Positions 1 through 12,574 are shown, numbered from the stretch's first letter. The stretch is DNA of 64,000 nt from Anniella stebbinsi (GCA_029215795.1 JARDYH010000001.1:196485654-196549653), one strand, 5' to 3'. Program-made: numbers and translations. Notes: generated from the letters alone by a model not told the origin.

Positions 1-101
1 CGGATCCAGATTTCCCCCAATCCGGTTTGGATCCGGGAGGTCCGGATCACCCTGATCCAGTCTGGATTCAGGATCCAGATCCGGATCTGTTCACAGCCCT
101 A
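1..101. mobile_element. hAT-A non-autonomous element, 3' piece (cut by window edge)
   Basis: GATCC/GGATCC-rich sequence ending TTCACAGCCCTA. This is the same subterminal composition and terminal inverted repeat as the complete copies at 1973-2468 and 51818-53135. Only the end lies in the window. Confidence 0.65.
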
Positions 102-653
102 TTTATTATAAGTCTGTTCAAAAGTACCCTACTTCACATGAACCATATCGAATCCCAATGTTAGAAATGTGATCAGGGGTTAAATTATTTAGCCCCCATG
201 AGATCTCCAGTGTTCGAGTTACAAGAGGGCTTGGGGACCAAACCACTTTAACCTTTGTGACGCCCCCTCCCCCACTTGCCTACTGTTTTTAGACGGGATG
301 CATGGTTTGGTCAAAATTGAGGTAAGTTTCATGGGTGTTGTACGTTTGATTAAATCCCACCACCACCACCATACTTTTTGCGTCATCATGTGAGCCCTGG
401 AGGCCTGGAGGCCTGGTTCAAGTTAATCCTGCCTGTGGCATGCCCAAGCTCATGTTGATTTGAGGCTGACTGAATACGAACCTTGTGTTGGGCTGCTGAC
501 ACCCTTAGTAAGGATGAGCCCAAGGTTAGCCGGGCATGAATGGCTTCAAAGGTTACGTAACAGATTGTACCCTGACACGCCTTGAACAGTGTGAAGTTTC
601 AAGGCCGACGGCTGTGTCAAGCCAGGAATAAGCCATTGCATCTTCCCCTACAG
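102..653. other. Intergenic, no feature recognised
   Basis: Unique-looking sequence downstream of NRP2. No exon, RNA gene or classified repeat seen. Confidence 0.5.
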
Positions 654-958
654 CAGGGCCAGCCCAAGACATTTGCTGCCTGAGGCAAATAACAAGATGG
701 TGCCTCCTCTATCACCACAACTATTCCACCCACATACTGAAGCGGACTGGGCTGGCAGTTGAATCTTCTTCAGTACTGAGGACAGGATAGTGTCCTCTCC
801 ACTGCACCTGAGGACAGCAGCCTATCTTTTAGCAGGTGCAGGGCAGGCTACCTTGGTGGGCTCAGCGGGAGTGGCAGGTGGGGGTCTGCTACCACTGCCT
901 CACCTCCCACAATCTGCTACCTGAAGTGGCTGCCTCACTCTGCCTTGAACTAGCCCTG
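654..958. mobile_element. hAT-like MITE (CAGGGCCRGCCC family)
   Basis: Starts CAGGGCCAGCCCAAG and ends with an inverted CTAGCCCTG. The flanking octamers are CCCTACAG (646-653) and CCCTGCAG (959-966), which match at 7 of 8 positions, as expected for an old hAT target duplication. The interior has the TGCCTGAGGCA and GGCTGCCTCACTCTGCC motifs typical of a repeat common in squamates. It has no coding capacity. Confidence 0.6.
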
Positions 959-1951
959 CCCTGCAGTGTGTGTATATTGCGATGGCAGTTCAGCTGGCGC
1001 ACATGATCATGTTTCTTGCATTCAAGCCATTCTCATCCAAGCATAAACTGAACAGGTAAGCTCCATGGGGACAGGAACCTGTCTCTTTTTGCTTGTAAAG
1101 CCTGCCGTGTTCCACAGATGGTGCTGTATAAAGACTAATATGAAGGCACGGTATTATACTGAAATGTGGCAAGGCTAACAACTCCCAAGAAGCTATACTG
1201 AATTCAGCCACAGCAGGAACACCCTGTCAAATATGCATTCCATCACAGGACCAATGACCATTTTGCCCCCAAAACACGAACATTCCACAAAGTTTGATTT
1301 GGCTCCAGCCGTGATAAGCCTGGATGAAAGATACGACGATGGAAAGCCAAGTGTCAGTCTGAAGCACAACAGTGGTTGGAATGGCCCCGGGTTCCAGATG
1401 GCCTATGTTTCTTCTCAGCCACTGCTGCCTGGGCCTCGTCCAGTTTGAGACCTCTGCCATGCCTAAATCTGGCACCATTTTCCATGGGCCTGTGTAAACA
1501 TTTGTAGTGAAAAGAAAGATAAGGGGGAAACGTTAGCTGCAAATAAGAGATTGCTGGATGCCAGCAGGCATTATTAATCCATTAGAAATGTCAAATATTT
1601 TGCTGCAAGGACATTGTACAAGAAAAAAATGAAAGAAAGTAAACATGAGCTTTACAGCTTATTTTAATATCCATACCATGAACAGTATTGTGTGATCATG
1701 TGGGGGGGGGGATACAATTAGTTTAAAGGGAAGAGCTCAGTCCTCAATTTCTTACTGAGAATAATCGACGTTCTAGTAGCTATTGTTGCAGAATAGTAAT
1801 ATGGAAACCTGGGCTATTGTACAGAAGAATAGCTTGAAAGCAGCAATCATATTGGTACCAGGTCTAGCATTGCTGTTGCATTTTTGTGGACTAGCCCCCA
1901 TGTGAAAGTGTTAGTGTGAGTTATGTGGGCTTATTACTCTCCATCAGGTGA
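959..1951. other. Intergenic, no feature recognised
   Basis: The overlapping short frames at 990-1542 show no conserved domain. A G9 run is at 1701-1709. Nothing else supported. Confidence 0.5.
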
Positions 1952-2572
1952 GAAGCATGTGGCCCTCCAGATTAAGGCTGTGATTGGATCCAGATCCCGA
2001 ATCCGAGTAGGATCGGGGTGATCCGGATCCCAGATTCGGATCGGATCCACGATCGGTATCCGGTCACAGCACTCCCTCCCGCTCTCCCTGCTCCCTCCCT
2101 CCCCCCACTCTCCCTGCTTACCTGCTGCCTCCTGCCGTAGTCTTCCCTCCTCGCTGTGGGCCGCTGCATTTGCCAGTCACGGTGGGTGAAGACGTCACCT
2201 GCCATGACCAGCAAATGTGGCAGCCCACAGTGAGGAGGGAAGACGATGGTAGAATGATGGCGGACGATGGCAGGACGATGTGGAGGAGGCAGCAGGTAAG
2301 CAGGGAGAGTGGGGAGAGGGAGGGAAAGAGCGGGGAGAGCAGGAGGGAGTGCTGTGGATGGACCCAGATCGGATCTGGATCCTGGATCTGATACGGATCA
2401 GATCGTGCCCAATCCGGATCTGACAGATCGGGATCCAGATCAGCTCAGCGGGTCCGTGCACAGCCCTACTCCAGATGTTTTGGCCTGCAACTCCCATAAT
2501 CCCTCACCATTGGCTATGTTGGCTAGGGCTGAAGGGAGTTGTAGGCCAAAATATGTAAAGGGCCACAAGTTA
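1952..2572. mobile_element. hAT-F MITE copy interrupted by hAT-A
   Basis: Host element of a nested insertion. The left part (about 1952-1972, GCATGTGGCCCTCCAGAT) and right part (2477 to about 2572, GTTTTGGCCTGCAACTCCC through GGGAGTTGTAGGCCAAAA) together form the usual hairpin MITE of the CCAGATGTTTTGGACTACAACTCCCAT family. The hAT-A element sits between its two halves. Confidence 0.65.
1973..2468. mobile_element. hAT-A non-autonomous element, 496 bp, palindromic core
   Basis: Flanked by a perfect 8-bp duplication CTCCAGAT (1965-1972 and 2469-2476). The ends are TAAGGCTGTG and an inverted CACAGCCCTA. Subterminal DNA is dense in GGATCC/GATCCGGATC. The core is a large inverted repeat centred near 2192 around GACGTC: the stretch from about 2105 reappears inverted down to about 2310. 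CTTACCTGCTGCCTCC on the left becomes GGAGGCAGCAGGTAAG on the right. The 8-bp duplication and short TIR place it in the hAT superfamily. It has no transposase. Confidence 0.75.
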
Positions 2573-2736
2573 TTCCATGTATCTGAATGATATTTTCAGA
2601 CTTTGTGAGACATGGGTTTATTAATCCTACCCAAATCCACACTACATTCATAAACACATTTTGCCGTGTTGCATTCTGTCCAGTCATTTGAAGCTCAATT
2701 CAGATTCCAAAATAACTACATATGGAGTATCTAGCA

Positions 2737-2874
2737 CAGGGGCGGAGAACCAGCGGCCCACCAGGTGTTCTTGAACTCCAACTGCCATCAGCCTTAGCCA
2801 ACATGGCAAATAGTCTGGCATGATAGGGACTGGAGTTGAGCAACATCTTTAGGGCCTCTGGTTCCCCATCCTTG
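2737..2874. mobile_element. hAT-F MITE, complete
   Basis: Begins CAGGGGCGGAGAACC and ends with an inverted GGTTCCCCATCCTTG. It is flanked by ATCTAGCA (2729-2736) and ATCTAGGA (2875-2882), matching at 7 of 8 positions. The interior is the degenerate GAACTCCAACTGCCATCAGCC hairpin typical of this family. Confidence 0.7.
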
Positions 2875-3444
2875 ATCTAGGATAACCTGGAATTATGTTG
2901 CTGTAATTGACATTTCTAAGATGTTTAAAATTACAGAGTCTTATTTGGAAGCATACAAACGCCCACTTGTAATGTAGATTAGCATGTTGGTCATACAATT
3001 TGCACTCTTCCATCCTAAGCAAGCATGAAGAAAGGCCTGGGGTAAAATGGTGGAAAAGATTGCTCCACCTGTATGATGAGCTCATCTGCGTTTTGGATGG
3101 CTTCTCTTTTCAGCAGGCCTCAATCCCATTTAACATTGGCCGATCAAGGAGAATTTCAACAGACTAGTTAGAGCTTTCTGTGTTGAATTTCTGCCAAGCA
3201 CGCCACTTTTTGAGGCACAGAAGCCCTTCCAGAAAAAAAGGGTGACAAACTTAGTCTCATCATTCAGTGCACCATTTAATACCCAATTATGTATGAGTGT
3301 TAAACTGGACCTTTTTGCTGGAGTGTTTTGAGTGCCAATAGAAGCTTAGCTTCCATCCTAGAGCAACTAGCAGCTTCTAGGAGATGATTGTTGTCCAGAC
3401 AGTAGTGCAAATGCTTTGTTCCTAATCCAGATTGGGGGCAGAGC

Positions 3445-3549
<105 letters not shown>

Positions 3550-3614
3550 GCACATGTAAATGCAATGTATCGTTTGTCTTTAGTCTCCCTTCACTTTAAG
3601 AAATTTAAGAAATG

Positions 3615-3703
3615 TGCAGTACAATCTTATACATGTTCACTCAGAACTAACTCTCATTGAGTTCAGTGGGACTTACTCCCAGGTAAAGGTGTATAGGATT
3701 ACA
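3615..3703. repeat. Squamate short palindromic repeat (CAATCCTAT family)
   Basis: Runs from GTACAATCTTATACATG to GTGTATAGGATTACA. The two halves are imperfect inverted copies about a centre near CTCATTGAGTTCAGTGGGACTTAC. Further copies lie at 7408, 49204, 51676, 53281 and 56401, with a half copy at 16726. Confidence 0.7.
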
Positions 3704-4009
3704 TGTCTTAATTCCTACAGAATGTGGACAACAGGGGATTCAATTAGTTTGTTCCATTTAATGGACACACGTACCAACTGTGACAATTATGTGTCAAAGA
3801 GTACTGTTTAGGAAAGTGGAGTTTGTAAGGCATGCACATTTTACTTAAAATGTGGGCTGGGATCCGCAGTGGATTCTGAATGGATCAGAAGGCACCCTTG
3901 ACATCAGAACAGCCAACTTTTAGTTTATCACCAACCTGCTACCAAGAAGGTGTACTGGCCTACTGGTTGATGGTGCAGTCCCTAAGCTTTATGAAATGCA
4001 GAGCTAGTC

Positions 4010-4165
4010 AATGGCATATAGTTTAAACTTTTAAACATTTTCTATTGTTTTAACATATTGTATTTTAGAGTTTTAAATTTTGTGAACCACCCAGAGAGCT
4101 TTGGCTATTGGGTAGTATAGGAATGTATCAAATGTTATTAGTAACAACAACAACCCCAGTGTAAG
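4010..4165 (+). repeat. Non-LTR retrotransposon 3' end fragment
   Basis: Contains TTTTAAATTTTGTGAACCACCCAGAGAGCTTTGGCTATTGGGTAGTATAGGAATG, close to a tail also present at 32520-32655, where it ends in an AAATAA repeat. This is a frequent squamate LINE/SINE 3' tail. The class is not certain. Confidence 0.5.
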
Positions 4166-5238
4166 AATTCCCTTCTTCCCATATGTTATGCTGAATAAAG
4201 AGATATGAATATCCATGGGTCAGTGTGGCCTTACCTTTCATTCATTGCCGTCTGTTGTCCCATGGCCGGCTGGCCATGAAAATCTGCTGCTGTCAGTATG
4301 ATGTTTAGAGCATGGAACTAACGATTGTAAGATTGGCTAAAACCTCTCCCTTAAAACAAACTCTCATTCTGCTTAAATAAATTGTTGTGCACATGCAGTA
4401 TCTTGGGAACTGTAGTTTGAAAATGCATAGTGCGCCATGATGTCATGTGTCACCGTGTTATGTACCTGATTGGTTATTTTTTCATGGCCTCTCACAGAAA
4501 AACTCCACCCAGCAGCAGCAAGTTTACTTACTGAACAAAAGAGAAGAAAGTGGCATACGAACGACAGTGACCCAAATCCAATCCAACAAGAGTAACAGAG
4601 AGATGTGACCTCATCACAGTTTACCGTCAGTACCGTAAATCTGACCAACTCAGTGCATGTGTGGAAATTGCATTGTTTAGATATAGCCTGTACATGCTGA
4701 GAAGCTTGTGGTCAGTTCTGAACTGAACAGCTAATTTGTAAAATGCCGGTCTCGGTTCATTAAAAGGGTGAGCATTACAAACAGGCAACGTTTGGCCAAC
4801 GAACCGACAAATTACCAATTCTGATGGCATCACTGCATAGAACTGTTGAATGGAAGTGTGACACTCCTTACAAAACTTGGACATTGCAATATAGTACAAA
4901 TGACAGAGCTGGTGGGCCACAGGTCAGAGTGCCCCTGGTTGCAGTCTCTGATTCTGCACAAGTGCAGAAAGGAGGAGCCACAGGAAGAATGTGATCCTAG
5001 GCACAGAATGCAGCCTCCTGTGAATCTCCATGTTCATGCCGAACCGACGCCCGTCTCTCCTCTTTTTCTCATAGCGCTGAAGATAGCCTGGAATATTTGT
5101 GGAGAAACTTCTTGTGAACTATCAGAGGTCAGAGGTGTGGGTGAATAAGATATCCTGTGTTTGGGGATGGGCGGATTACTAAGGGCCCACTGACTAACAT
5201 GCCCTTGCAACATGCACCACAATAAAGTATGCCAAATG

Positions 5239-6215
5239 ATCATAGAATCATAGAATAGTAGAGTTGGAAGGGGCCTATAAGGCCATCGAATCCGAACCCC
5301 TGCTCAATGCAGGAATCCACTTAAAGCATCCCTGACAGATGGCTGTCCAGCTGCCTCTTGAATGCCTCTAATGTGGGAAAGCCCACGACCTCCCTAGGTC
5401 ATTGGTTCCATTGTCGTATTGCTCTAACAGGAAGTTTTTCATGATGTCCAGCTGGAATTTGACTTCTTGTAACTTGAGCCCATTTTTCCATGTCCTACAT
5501 TCTGGGTTGATCGAGAAGAGATCCTGGTCCTCCTCTGTGTGACAACCTTTCAAATATTTGAAGAGTGCTCTCATGTCTCCCCTCAATCTTCTCTTCTCCA
5601 GGCTAAACATGCCTAGGTCTTTCAATCTCTCCTCATAGGGCTTTGTTTCCAGACCCCTGATCATCCTCGTTGCCCTCCTCTGAACATGCTCCAGCTTGTC
5701 TGCATCCTTCTTGAAGTGTGGTGCCCAGAACTGGACACAATACTCAAGATGGGGCCTAACCAGTGCTGAATAGAGGGGAACCAGTACTTCGCGCGATTTG
5801 GAAGCCACACTTCTATTAATGCATCCCAAAATAGCATTTGCTTTTTTTGCAGCCACATCACACTGTTGGCTCATATTCAGCTTGTGATCTACAACAATTC
5901 CAAGATCCTTCTGGCTTGTCATATTGATTAGCCATGTATCCCCCATCTTGTAACTGTGCATTTGGTTTATTTTTTCTAGGTGTAGGACTTGGCATTTATC
6001 TTTATTAAATTTCATTCTGTTGTTTTCAGCCCAGCACTCCAGTCTATCAAGATCACTTTGGAGTTTGTTTCTGTCTTCCAGGGTGTTAGAGATCCCACCC
6101 AATTTTGTGTCATCTGCAAATTTGATAAGCATTCCCTGCACCTCCTCATCCAAGTCATTAATAAAAATGTTGAAGAGCACTGAGCCCAGGACTGAGCCCT
6201 GCAGTGTCCTCGCTC
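5239..6215 (-). mobile_element. CR1 LINE, 5'-truncated, 3' half of ORF2 plus 3'UTR
   Basis: Minus-strand CR1 copy. Its 3' terminus at about 5239 shows the diagnostic tandem ATTCTATGATTCTATGAT. The long open frame at 5368-6180 encodes the C-terminal half of reverse transcriptase, starting MLFNIFINDLDEEVQG and keeping the catalytic box as KFADDTKLGG. It then has the CR1 hallmarks [30 protein letters not shown] and RRATRMIRGLE, and ends in a tail domain. The endonuclease and the 5' half of RT are missing, and a frameshift near 6190-6200 breaks the frame further upstream. It is an immobile, relatively young relic lying in the intergenic region downstream of NRP2. Confidence 0.93.
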
Positions 6216-7407
6216 TTTACCTCCCCCCAGCAAGTGTATAGATGCATAGAATCCAGCTCGTCTTTGGGCAGAATTTTGAGTTGTTTCCAGCATACACACA
6301 GTCTTTAAACCTTTTAGCTTTTTATGGTAGCCCCCTTAGCTGCTTTTTAGGAGTCGGTGTGCACGATTTGGTTAAAATCTGATTCTGCGTTAAAATCTCC
6401 CTCCATAAATACGCAGGAGTGGATTAACACAGAGTCAGAGGTGTGTGTGTGTGTGTGTATGTATGTGTGTGTGTGTGTTTATGGGGGTGAATGGTTTGAG
6501 GGGGGAATTAAAAATTCATAAAAAATCAACAGATTAAGGGATATAGTTCAGACTTGGCAGGCTTAAAGCCCTACTTAAGAACTATCATGGTGCCAAGTTC
6601 CATTTCTTTATCTTTAAAAATGAGGGAGCTGTAAGCATTTTGGTTAATTCCCATAGGCTATAATGAAGCGGTTGTCCACATACATCACATTGGCTGATGG
6701 GTCTGGGATTTTCTGTGGTTACCTACAAAGTTGATCATTGTTTCGTTGGGACTTTGGCTGGGAAGAACGGGTGCAGTGATCCTATGTTGTTAAGTGTTAA
6801 AATGATTGGGGTGTGAAGCGTGAAAATGGGTGATGTGCTGAGATCTTTAAACGCTGACGAAGGGGTGGGGGGCAGGCTTGGCGATGCTTTTCCAACAAGG
6901 CATGGGGAAAAGAGTGTGTGAAAGTTGGGAAGCTGGCTTGACGTTAAGCAAAGAGGTGGTGACAAAAGTCACCTGTGTGCAGTCAGGAGGACTCCACGCG
7001 TGGCTTAAAGTCCTCCTCGCTCCCCCCCCCACACATCCCAAACACTTTGGGGACTTCTGCGACATAAGGAAGTCCTGCCTGTGATTCCCCAAACTTTAGC
7101 ATTGTGATCACTCTAATATTGGAAATGCTCTGTATAAATAAACCAGGTCCCGAGTGGAGGTGCTCATGTCCATCACCTGACAAGTACTAATGAACTGGAG
7201 GGGGAAGGAGAAGGGACGGGGTGGGTGCAATAGTGGGAGAGAAAACAAAATGAAAAGAGAGTTCACTGGTATAGCAACGATCGTGAGAGGGAGGAGCGCT
7301 TGCTGCGCTAATGAAATGGAGGCATACCAGGAAAAAGAAGGTGTGATGGAGCTCATAGATCATTTCAAAAAACAAGTCCAAACTAGTTAAAGTTAGTCTG
7401 GACTAAG
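6216..7407. other. Intergenic, simple repeat only
   Basis: A (GT)n tract with TATG interruptions at about 6440-6480. No other supported feature. Confidence 0.5.
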
Positions 7408-7495
7408 GCTACAATCCTATGTACACATATTGATAGTAAAATAATTGAAAACTGTGGGAGTTACTTCCAAGTAAATATACATAGGATTCAGCTGC
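7408..7495. repeat. Squamate short palindromic repeat
   Basis: Starts CTACAATCCTATGTACAC and ends ACATAGGATTCAGCTG, with GGGAGTTACTTCCAAGTAA inside. It is a degraded copy of the family at 53281. Confidence 0.6.
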
Positions 7496-7968
7496 ACCCC
7501 CCCACCCCCTTGAAAGAAATAAGAGACATGAGCCATAACTAATTGGTTTCAATGGGATAGTCACCGTGTTGGTTTAGCTGGATTGCTGCCAAGATTTTAT
7601 AGAACAACTGGTTCTGAAACTACTTACTGATATAGATGTTCAAGCGATTACAATGATATATAGATATATAGATACACACACATACACACACACCTCCATC
7701 CTGCTGTACTTTTGTGCAACTAGTTGTTTTGCACAATTGGTATCCCTGGGTGGGGATGCACATCATCGACATCAAAAGATACATCCAACCAATTTAATGG
7801 GCAGTGAATAATTACATGTACATCTGCACCTCCATCCACAGCATGCATGGAAGTTTGCTTTGGCATGCAGATCTCTCTTGCTGGATCAGGTTGACCAGCA
7901 TAAGGGAAGGACGGACTTCTCAGCTGCAAAAGAAACGAACCAGGGGGGGAAAAGTCTCTACTATAATG

Positions 7969-7974
7969 TTTATT
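7969..7974 (-). promoter_or_regulatory. Candidate distal poly(A) signal of NRP2a
   Basis: AATAAA on the minus strand about 4.1 kb after the 2a stop, followed by a short T-rich run. It sits where unique sequence gives way to the repeat-rich intergenic stretch. Use is inferred. Confidence 0.4.
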
Positions 7975-10645
7975 AAATAGTACTTTTAAAAGTCTTTATA
8001 CAAATCATAGAAACACAGTTTGAGTTTGTTTTTCTTTAAACACTGAAGAATCACAGTAAAAGCTTTAAAGTCCACATGTTCTGGCTCAGCCAGTAAATGG
8101 TCAAACTACCTTGAGCTGGTAAAATGTGAGAAATCCTGTTTCCTGCATACAATTTTTTCCAGTTGATTTTTTAAAAATCCCCATGGTTCCTTGTTGACGC
8201 CTCCCTAGAAAACAAGGATCAGCTAGACTGCAGCCCTCCTATTGGCCATGACTAAGATGACCTTGAAGGTGTGGGAGTAAGATGTATTTTCAACAAAGGC
8301 ATTGGTAACACTGGTTTGGCTATTTCCACCCCCACCCCCCTGTAATTTCAAAGGGGAAATTGGCCGAAGAACATGGATCATTAAAGGTAACGTATATTTG
8401 CAGATGAAGATGTATTGACATGAATACATGCACCCATATATTTTTTCCTCGCCCTGTTTAAAAATACAATCAAACACAGTTTTCTGCATTAGAACAGTAA
8501 AGCACCCAGCAGAGAGGTAAGTGAGGTATCAGCTATGCAGCATTATGGCCTGATTCCGCTCGCTGAGTGCACACAACCAAGCCCCTGTGCCCACCAACAT
8601 AGAATACGAAAGTAAGGGACTCTTCAAGAGGGAGCTGGTTTCATGGTATGTGGCTTGTGCTAAGCTCCCTGTTGAATTCACGCCAAGGGCAGTAGCATCC
8701 TCCGGCCTCCAATTCAAGATACAAGTAGTCCCACATCACCACTCACATATATAACACATACAGAGAACTCACAAGCACGTGCAAACACATATGCGTTGAA
8801 ATATATGTATACACGAACTCTCCCTCTCTGTATGTCTACTATAGACAGCAATACTACCTTTTAATATATCTATTACTCCTGCCAGGTGGACCTTTACAGA
8901 TTCAGCCTGTCCTCCTTTATCCTTCACACAAATAGAGGAGAAATAAAGTTGGGACACAATCCAGCCAGAGGTAAGCACGTGCTTTACTCTCCCATTGAAA
9001 TCGATGGGACTTAAAAGTGGTTAACTTTGGCTGAGCCACGGCCCTTTTCTAATGACAGTAGCAGCAATCTTGTCTGCAAAATGACCCTGTAAAATTTGAT
9101 GAGTACTCTCCGTGTTGCTTTAAGATTTGGAAAATAGGTGTGTTTGTATGTGGCATACGTCAGATAGATCCAATAACTATCTATCTATAAAAAGGGACAC
9201 TTTTTGGTGCTGTTTCTGGAGTGCTGAAAATCAGGCCTGTTTTAAGGCAACGCTTTTCACATTTTCCCCCATCAGGGAACCTTTTCTACATTGGCCTCTG
9301 CTGAGGAACCTCCCGAGCATCTGCCATGTAAATCCTGCATGGGATTCTGGGGCATATTCTTAAGTACAGATTCAGTTCACACGAGCTACTGGCTTGCAGG
9401 CAACCTGCCTTGTATGAATGGAGAGCATGTTGTAGTCTAGAACAAGCCCAAGACTCCCAATGTTGCTCTGCATTTTAGGAATAATTGATGGTGTGTGGTC
9501 AAATTGTTTTTCAGGGATGTATGTTTACTATTATTACTGACCTCATTGAGGTGCTCTTGAAAAGCTTCTGAAGAGCCCCAGGACACAGGGTAAAATCCAC
9601 TGTTTTTAGGCCATGGTCCATCACAATCACAGAGTTAAACACACTGAAATCAGTGGGCTTAAGTACACCTAACACTATGCTGGATTGTGGCCTCAATACA
9701 TTACTGGAAATTAGTGCTTTGCTCATGCGCTTGTATATATGGTGGAGAGCCTCACACATGCCAAAAGCCGTGGACATTCAGCGTGGTAAGCTTGCATGCA
9801 AAGCTGCCTGGAGGACCATTTCACACATGACATGGCAGCATGTCATGTTTACTACCAGATAAACCGGGAGCTGCAGCAAATAATCGGTTCCTTGTATGTA
9901 CACATATGACATCCTTGTTCACAAAATATATTTGTTATATTCACAGGTTACATTTTAAAAGCACACACCTAAAAAGTGTAACATGTGAAGTAGCCCCAAC
10001 TCCCACTGGACTATGACAAATGTGCCTAGCAGAGAGCGTATGCCACCACCACATCACAACACATGACGCTATGCCAGCTTTGCAACAATATCATGGTGGC
10101 ATAAATGTTTAGGACCCTCCTCAGACTATTGCCGATTGCTGAAAAATCCCATCTGGTGATCTTTCCTACATTTCCATCACTCTGATTTCTCCTAAGAAAG
10201 CTGCTTGAAGATTGCTGCCAAGAGCTGAAGCAAAAGGCATTGAAACTTGAAACTTGGCATTTGTAAACTTTTCTTTTACTGGTCTGCAACACACCTCAAG
10301 CATGGCACAGCAGTACACATAACAGCATTAGAAATATATCTGACCACTTGAAAGGACAAAACTCTACTCAGTAGAGATCCAATGATGATGATGAAGAAAA
10401 GGATGATTGATGATGATGATGATGATGCTAGGAAGAGGAACGGGGAAAGGGTGAGTGTCTCCCTTGTATTTTAATACATCACACATCTCTAAGTAAACGG
10501 AAAAATATTTTTCTAAGGCACTTGATTAAAAAAAATACACACAAACCAAACCCTTCAAAACGAGCAATTTGTCTTGCAAATCACGAAGAAGCAAGTTGCA
10601 TCATTCTGAAGAGATAAGAAGGGGACAACAGATTGGTCCATACCT

Positions 10646-10651
10646 TTTATT
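10646..10651 (-). promoter_or_regulatory. Candidate proximal poly(A) signal of NRP2a
   Basis: AATAAA on the minus strand about 1.4 kb after the 2a stop codon. It could give a short-UTR form. There is no evidence beyond the hexamer. Confidence 0.25.
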
Positions 10652-10984
10652 CAACATCCACATTAGAATATCAGCTTAGACTGGATATCCTGCAATGTGG
10701 CCATAACCCAAAGGATTGTAATGGTGAGGTCATGACTCTGCCAAAAAGACAGCACGAGGATCATATCTCTGATGCCAGTGCATCTGATCAAAGGGCATAT
10801 CATGCTATATGTCTGTGCAGAATTAAGCCCTTGCTACTGGCTAATGAAGAAATGAAATCACGCCTGTCAGAGGATGGCGATATCATTGCCACTCTGCAGT
10901 GGGCCGGAGAGCGATTCTTTCTACCACCACCACCACCACCCCTTTATCTCTACTTCTTTCCCATCAGAGTGGCCACAGCATTAA

Positions 10985-10987
<3 letters not shown>

Positions 10988-11025
<38 letters not shown>
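10988..11025. repeat. (AT)n microsatellite
   Basis: An uninterrupted TA/AT run of about 38 bases, lying within the inferred NRP2a 3'UTR. Confidence 0.95.
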
Positions 11026-11026
<1 letters not shown>

Positions 11027-12053
11027 CAGCCTGTCTTCCTCTTGAAGCATATAAAAAGCCATCTCCTGAGTTCTTGGGCACCTAATAATTGTGTCTTTTG
11101 TTTGCTGCAATTTTCTTATTATAAAAGAACAGGATTATTTTTTTAAAGGGACATAAAGAAAAGTAAAAGAAAGAGCCCTTGTGATGAAGGCCTCTGCTGT
11201 TTCAATCCAAGATCCGGATTTCATAAATGGCTCTTATTCACAAATCACTTTAAGGCTCTTCAGCTTCTCTCGAGGAGGCGCTTCTGTCGACTTTCACACC
11301 TCAGGCTGCCTTTCTCTTTTGCTTTGTAATCTGGAAAGAAAGCACGGCTGCTCCCATTGACCTGCAAACCTAATTTCCACCACCACCATCACACTGCACC
11401 TTCCTGATCAGAAAAAGGTAAAGGCAACAACACACTTTCATTTTGGGGCCTATAAGCTACAGCTTCCCAGATTTGTTTTACCTACAGTACAGAAGAACCC
11501 CCGTAAAATCAAGGAGCATTTCTGAATGGTGATCAGGTGGACGGGGCTTCTCTGTGTGTGTGTGTGTGTGTGTGTTTGATTTGTAAAGATACAATGGCTA
11601 CCAAAAAAGAGGAGCAACTGGGGGGTGGGGAGGGAGAGAAAAACTCTCTAGAATTTTCAGCTGCCCCATCAGAGAAAGGAAGTGGAAAGTAATGATCAAC
11701 ATTTTGCTCCTCACTTCCTAAATGCAAACTAAACATTTTGACTCCTGTGGATTGGATTTGTTCACATAAGATGTAACAATAACAGCATTGCAGCTCCTTT
11801 GCTTGCCCCCAACCCAGTTCATATCATGAAAACAACTAGCCATAGTTCTTGCAGCTCTTCTTAAAAGTCTGTCTGCCTTCATCATCATCATCTCCTTTTT
11901 TTAAAATAACAGGGTTGTCAGTGATCCCTCCCCACTTCACTATTCCAGCACTGGCTTGTGTAAGATTATGGCGTTCAGTTCCCATATAAAAAGTAATCTT
12001 CACCAGCCACTCTTGCCGGAATGAAATGTCAAAGGCGATCCTGGTGCGATCAG

Positions 12054-12358
12054 TCATGCCTCAGAGCAACACTTTTGGTGGTTCATTTTGACCTTGTGCT
12101 TGATGCCGTCATAAAGCTCAAAGTTGTAATTCTCCAAGGTGGTGGAGCTCCGAGAGGACAGGCCGGTATAAGAGCAGGTGCAATACAGCAGTAACCCAGC
12201 ACAAATTGCTCCAATGAGGACCCCAAGGGAACTCATGGTTATGATGGTGACCAGAATGGGGTCCAGAGTGTACAGCCAGTTCTTCTCCTTGTCCACCTTT
12301 GGGGTTAGCGGAGAGTTGGTTGAAAAGACCGTGTTGTTCTTCTCCAGGCCGAAGTAGT
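12054..12358 (-). CDS. NRP2: NRP2 terminal exon, 2a isoform (transmembrane and SEA tail)
   Basis: Coding part of the last exon of the NRP2a form. The minus-strand acceptor is GTTTCAG with the AG at 12359-12360. The exon opens in phase 1 and encodes 100 residues plus a shared Asp. It begins YFGLEKNNTVFSTNSPLTP, a divergent stalk, followed by conserved KEKNWLYTLDPILVTII. The transmembrane helix runs through MSSLGVLIGAICAGLLLYC. The cytoplasmic tail contains SSTTLENYNFELYDGIKHK and ends KMNHQKCCSEA before TGA at 12054-12056. The SEA end is the known neuropilin PDZ ligand that binds GIPC/synectin. LENYNFELYDG is shared with NRP1, but KVKMNHQKCC identifies NRP2. ATG codons upstream of the acceptor are intronic and are not starts. 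The exon joins equally well to the 69-nt cassette or to the exon before it. Confidence 0.97.
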
Positions 12359-12574
12359 CTGAAACATAATTGAAGTAGTCTATTAGAAAAGGAGCCATTT
12401 CCCACTTGTGTGCTTCTTAAGAGTTGGCTCACACGTGAGGCAGTCTTCATGCGGTTGCTTTGGAAGGGGATGGGACCAGTGGCGGGCTTACAGGGAGGAG
12501 CTGCTGGTGTGAGCTGTGGTGTAAAAAAGAACTGCTCCTCCGACTGCTATCTTGGGAACTGGAGTGGCCACCTA

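Larger units (their letters stand above)
7950..12053 (-). other. NRP2: Probable 3'UTR of NRP2a
   Basis: About 4.1 kb follows the 2a stop codon with no recognisable complete transposon; this is repeat-poor compared with the flanks. It holds simple repeats (GT near 11553-11575, AT at 10988-11025, CAT/ATG near 10382-10430) and small degraded repeat pieces near 8985-9020 and 9630-9690. Two minus-strand AATAAA hexamers are seen, at 10646-10651 and 7969-7974. The distal one would give a UTR length similar to the multi-kilobase NRP2 UTRs of other vertebrates. The true end is inferred. Confidence 0.5.

Noticed and set aside
12359..12398. ATG-initiated start for the 2a tail frame, giving a 114-residue protein
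   Set aside because: The 14 extra residues lie upstream of a good acceptor (GTTTCAG) and do not resemble neuropilin. They are intronic.
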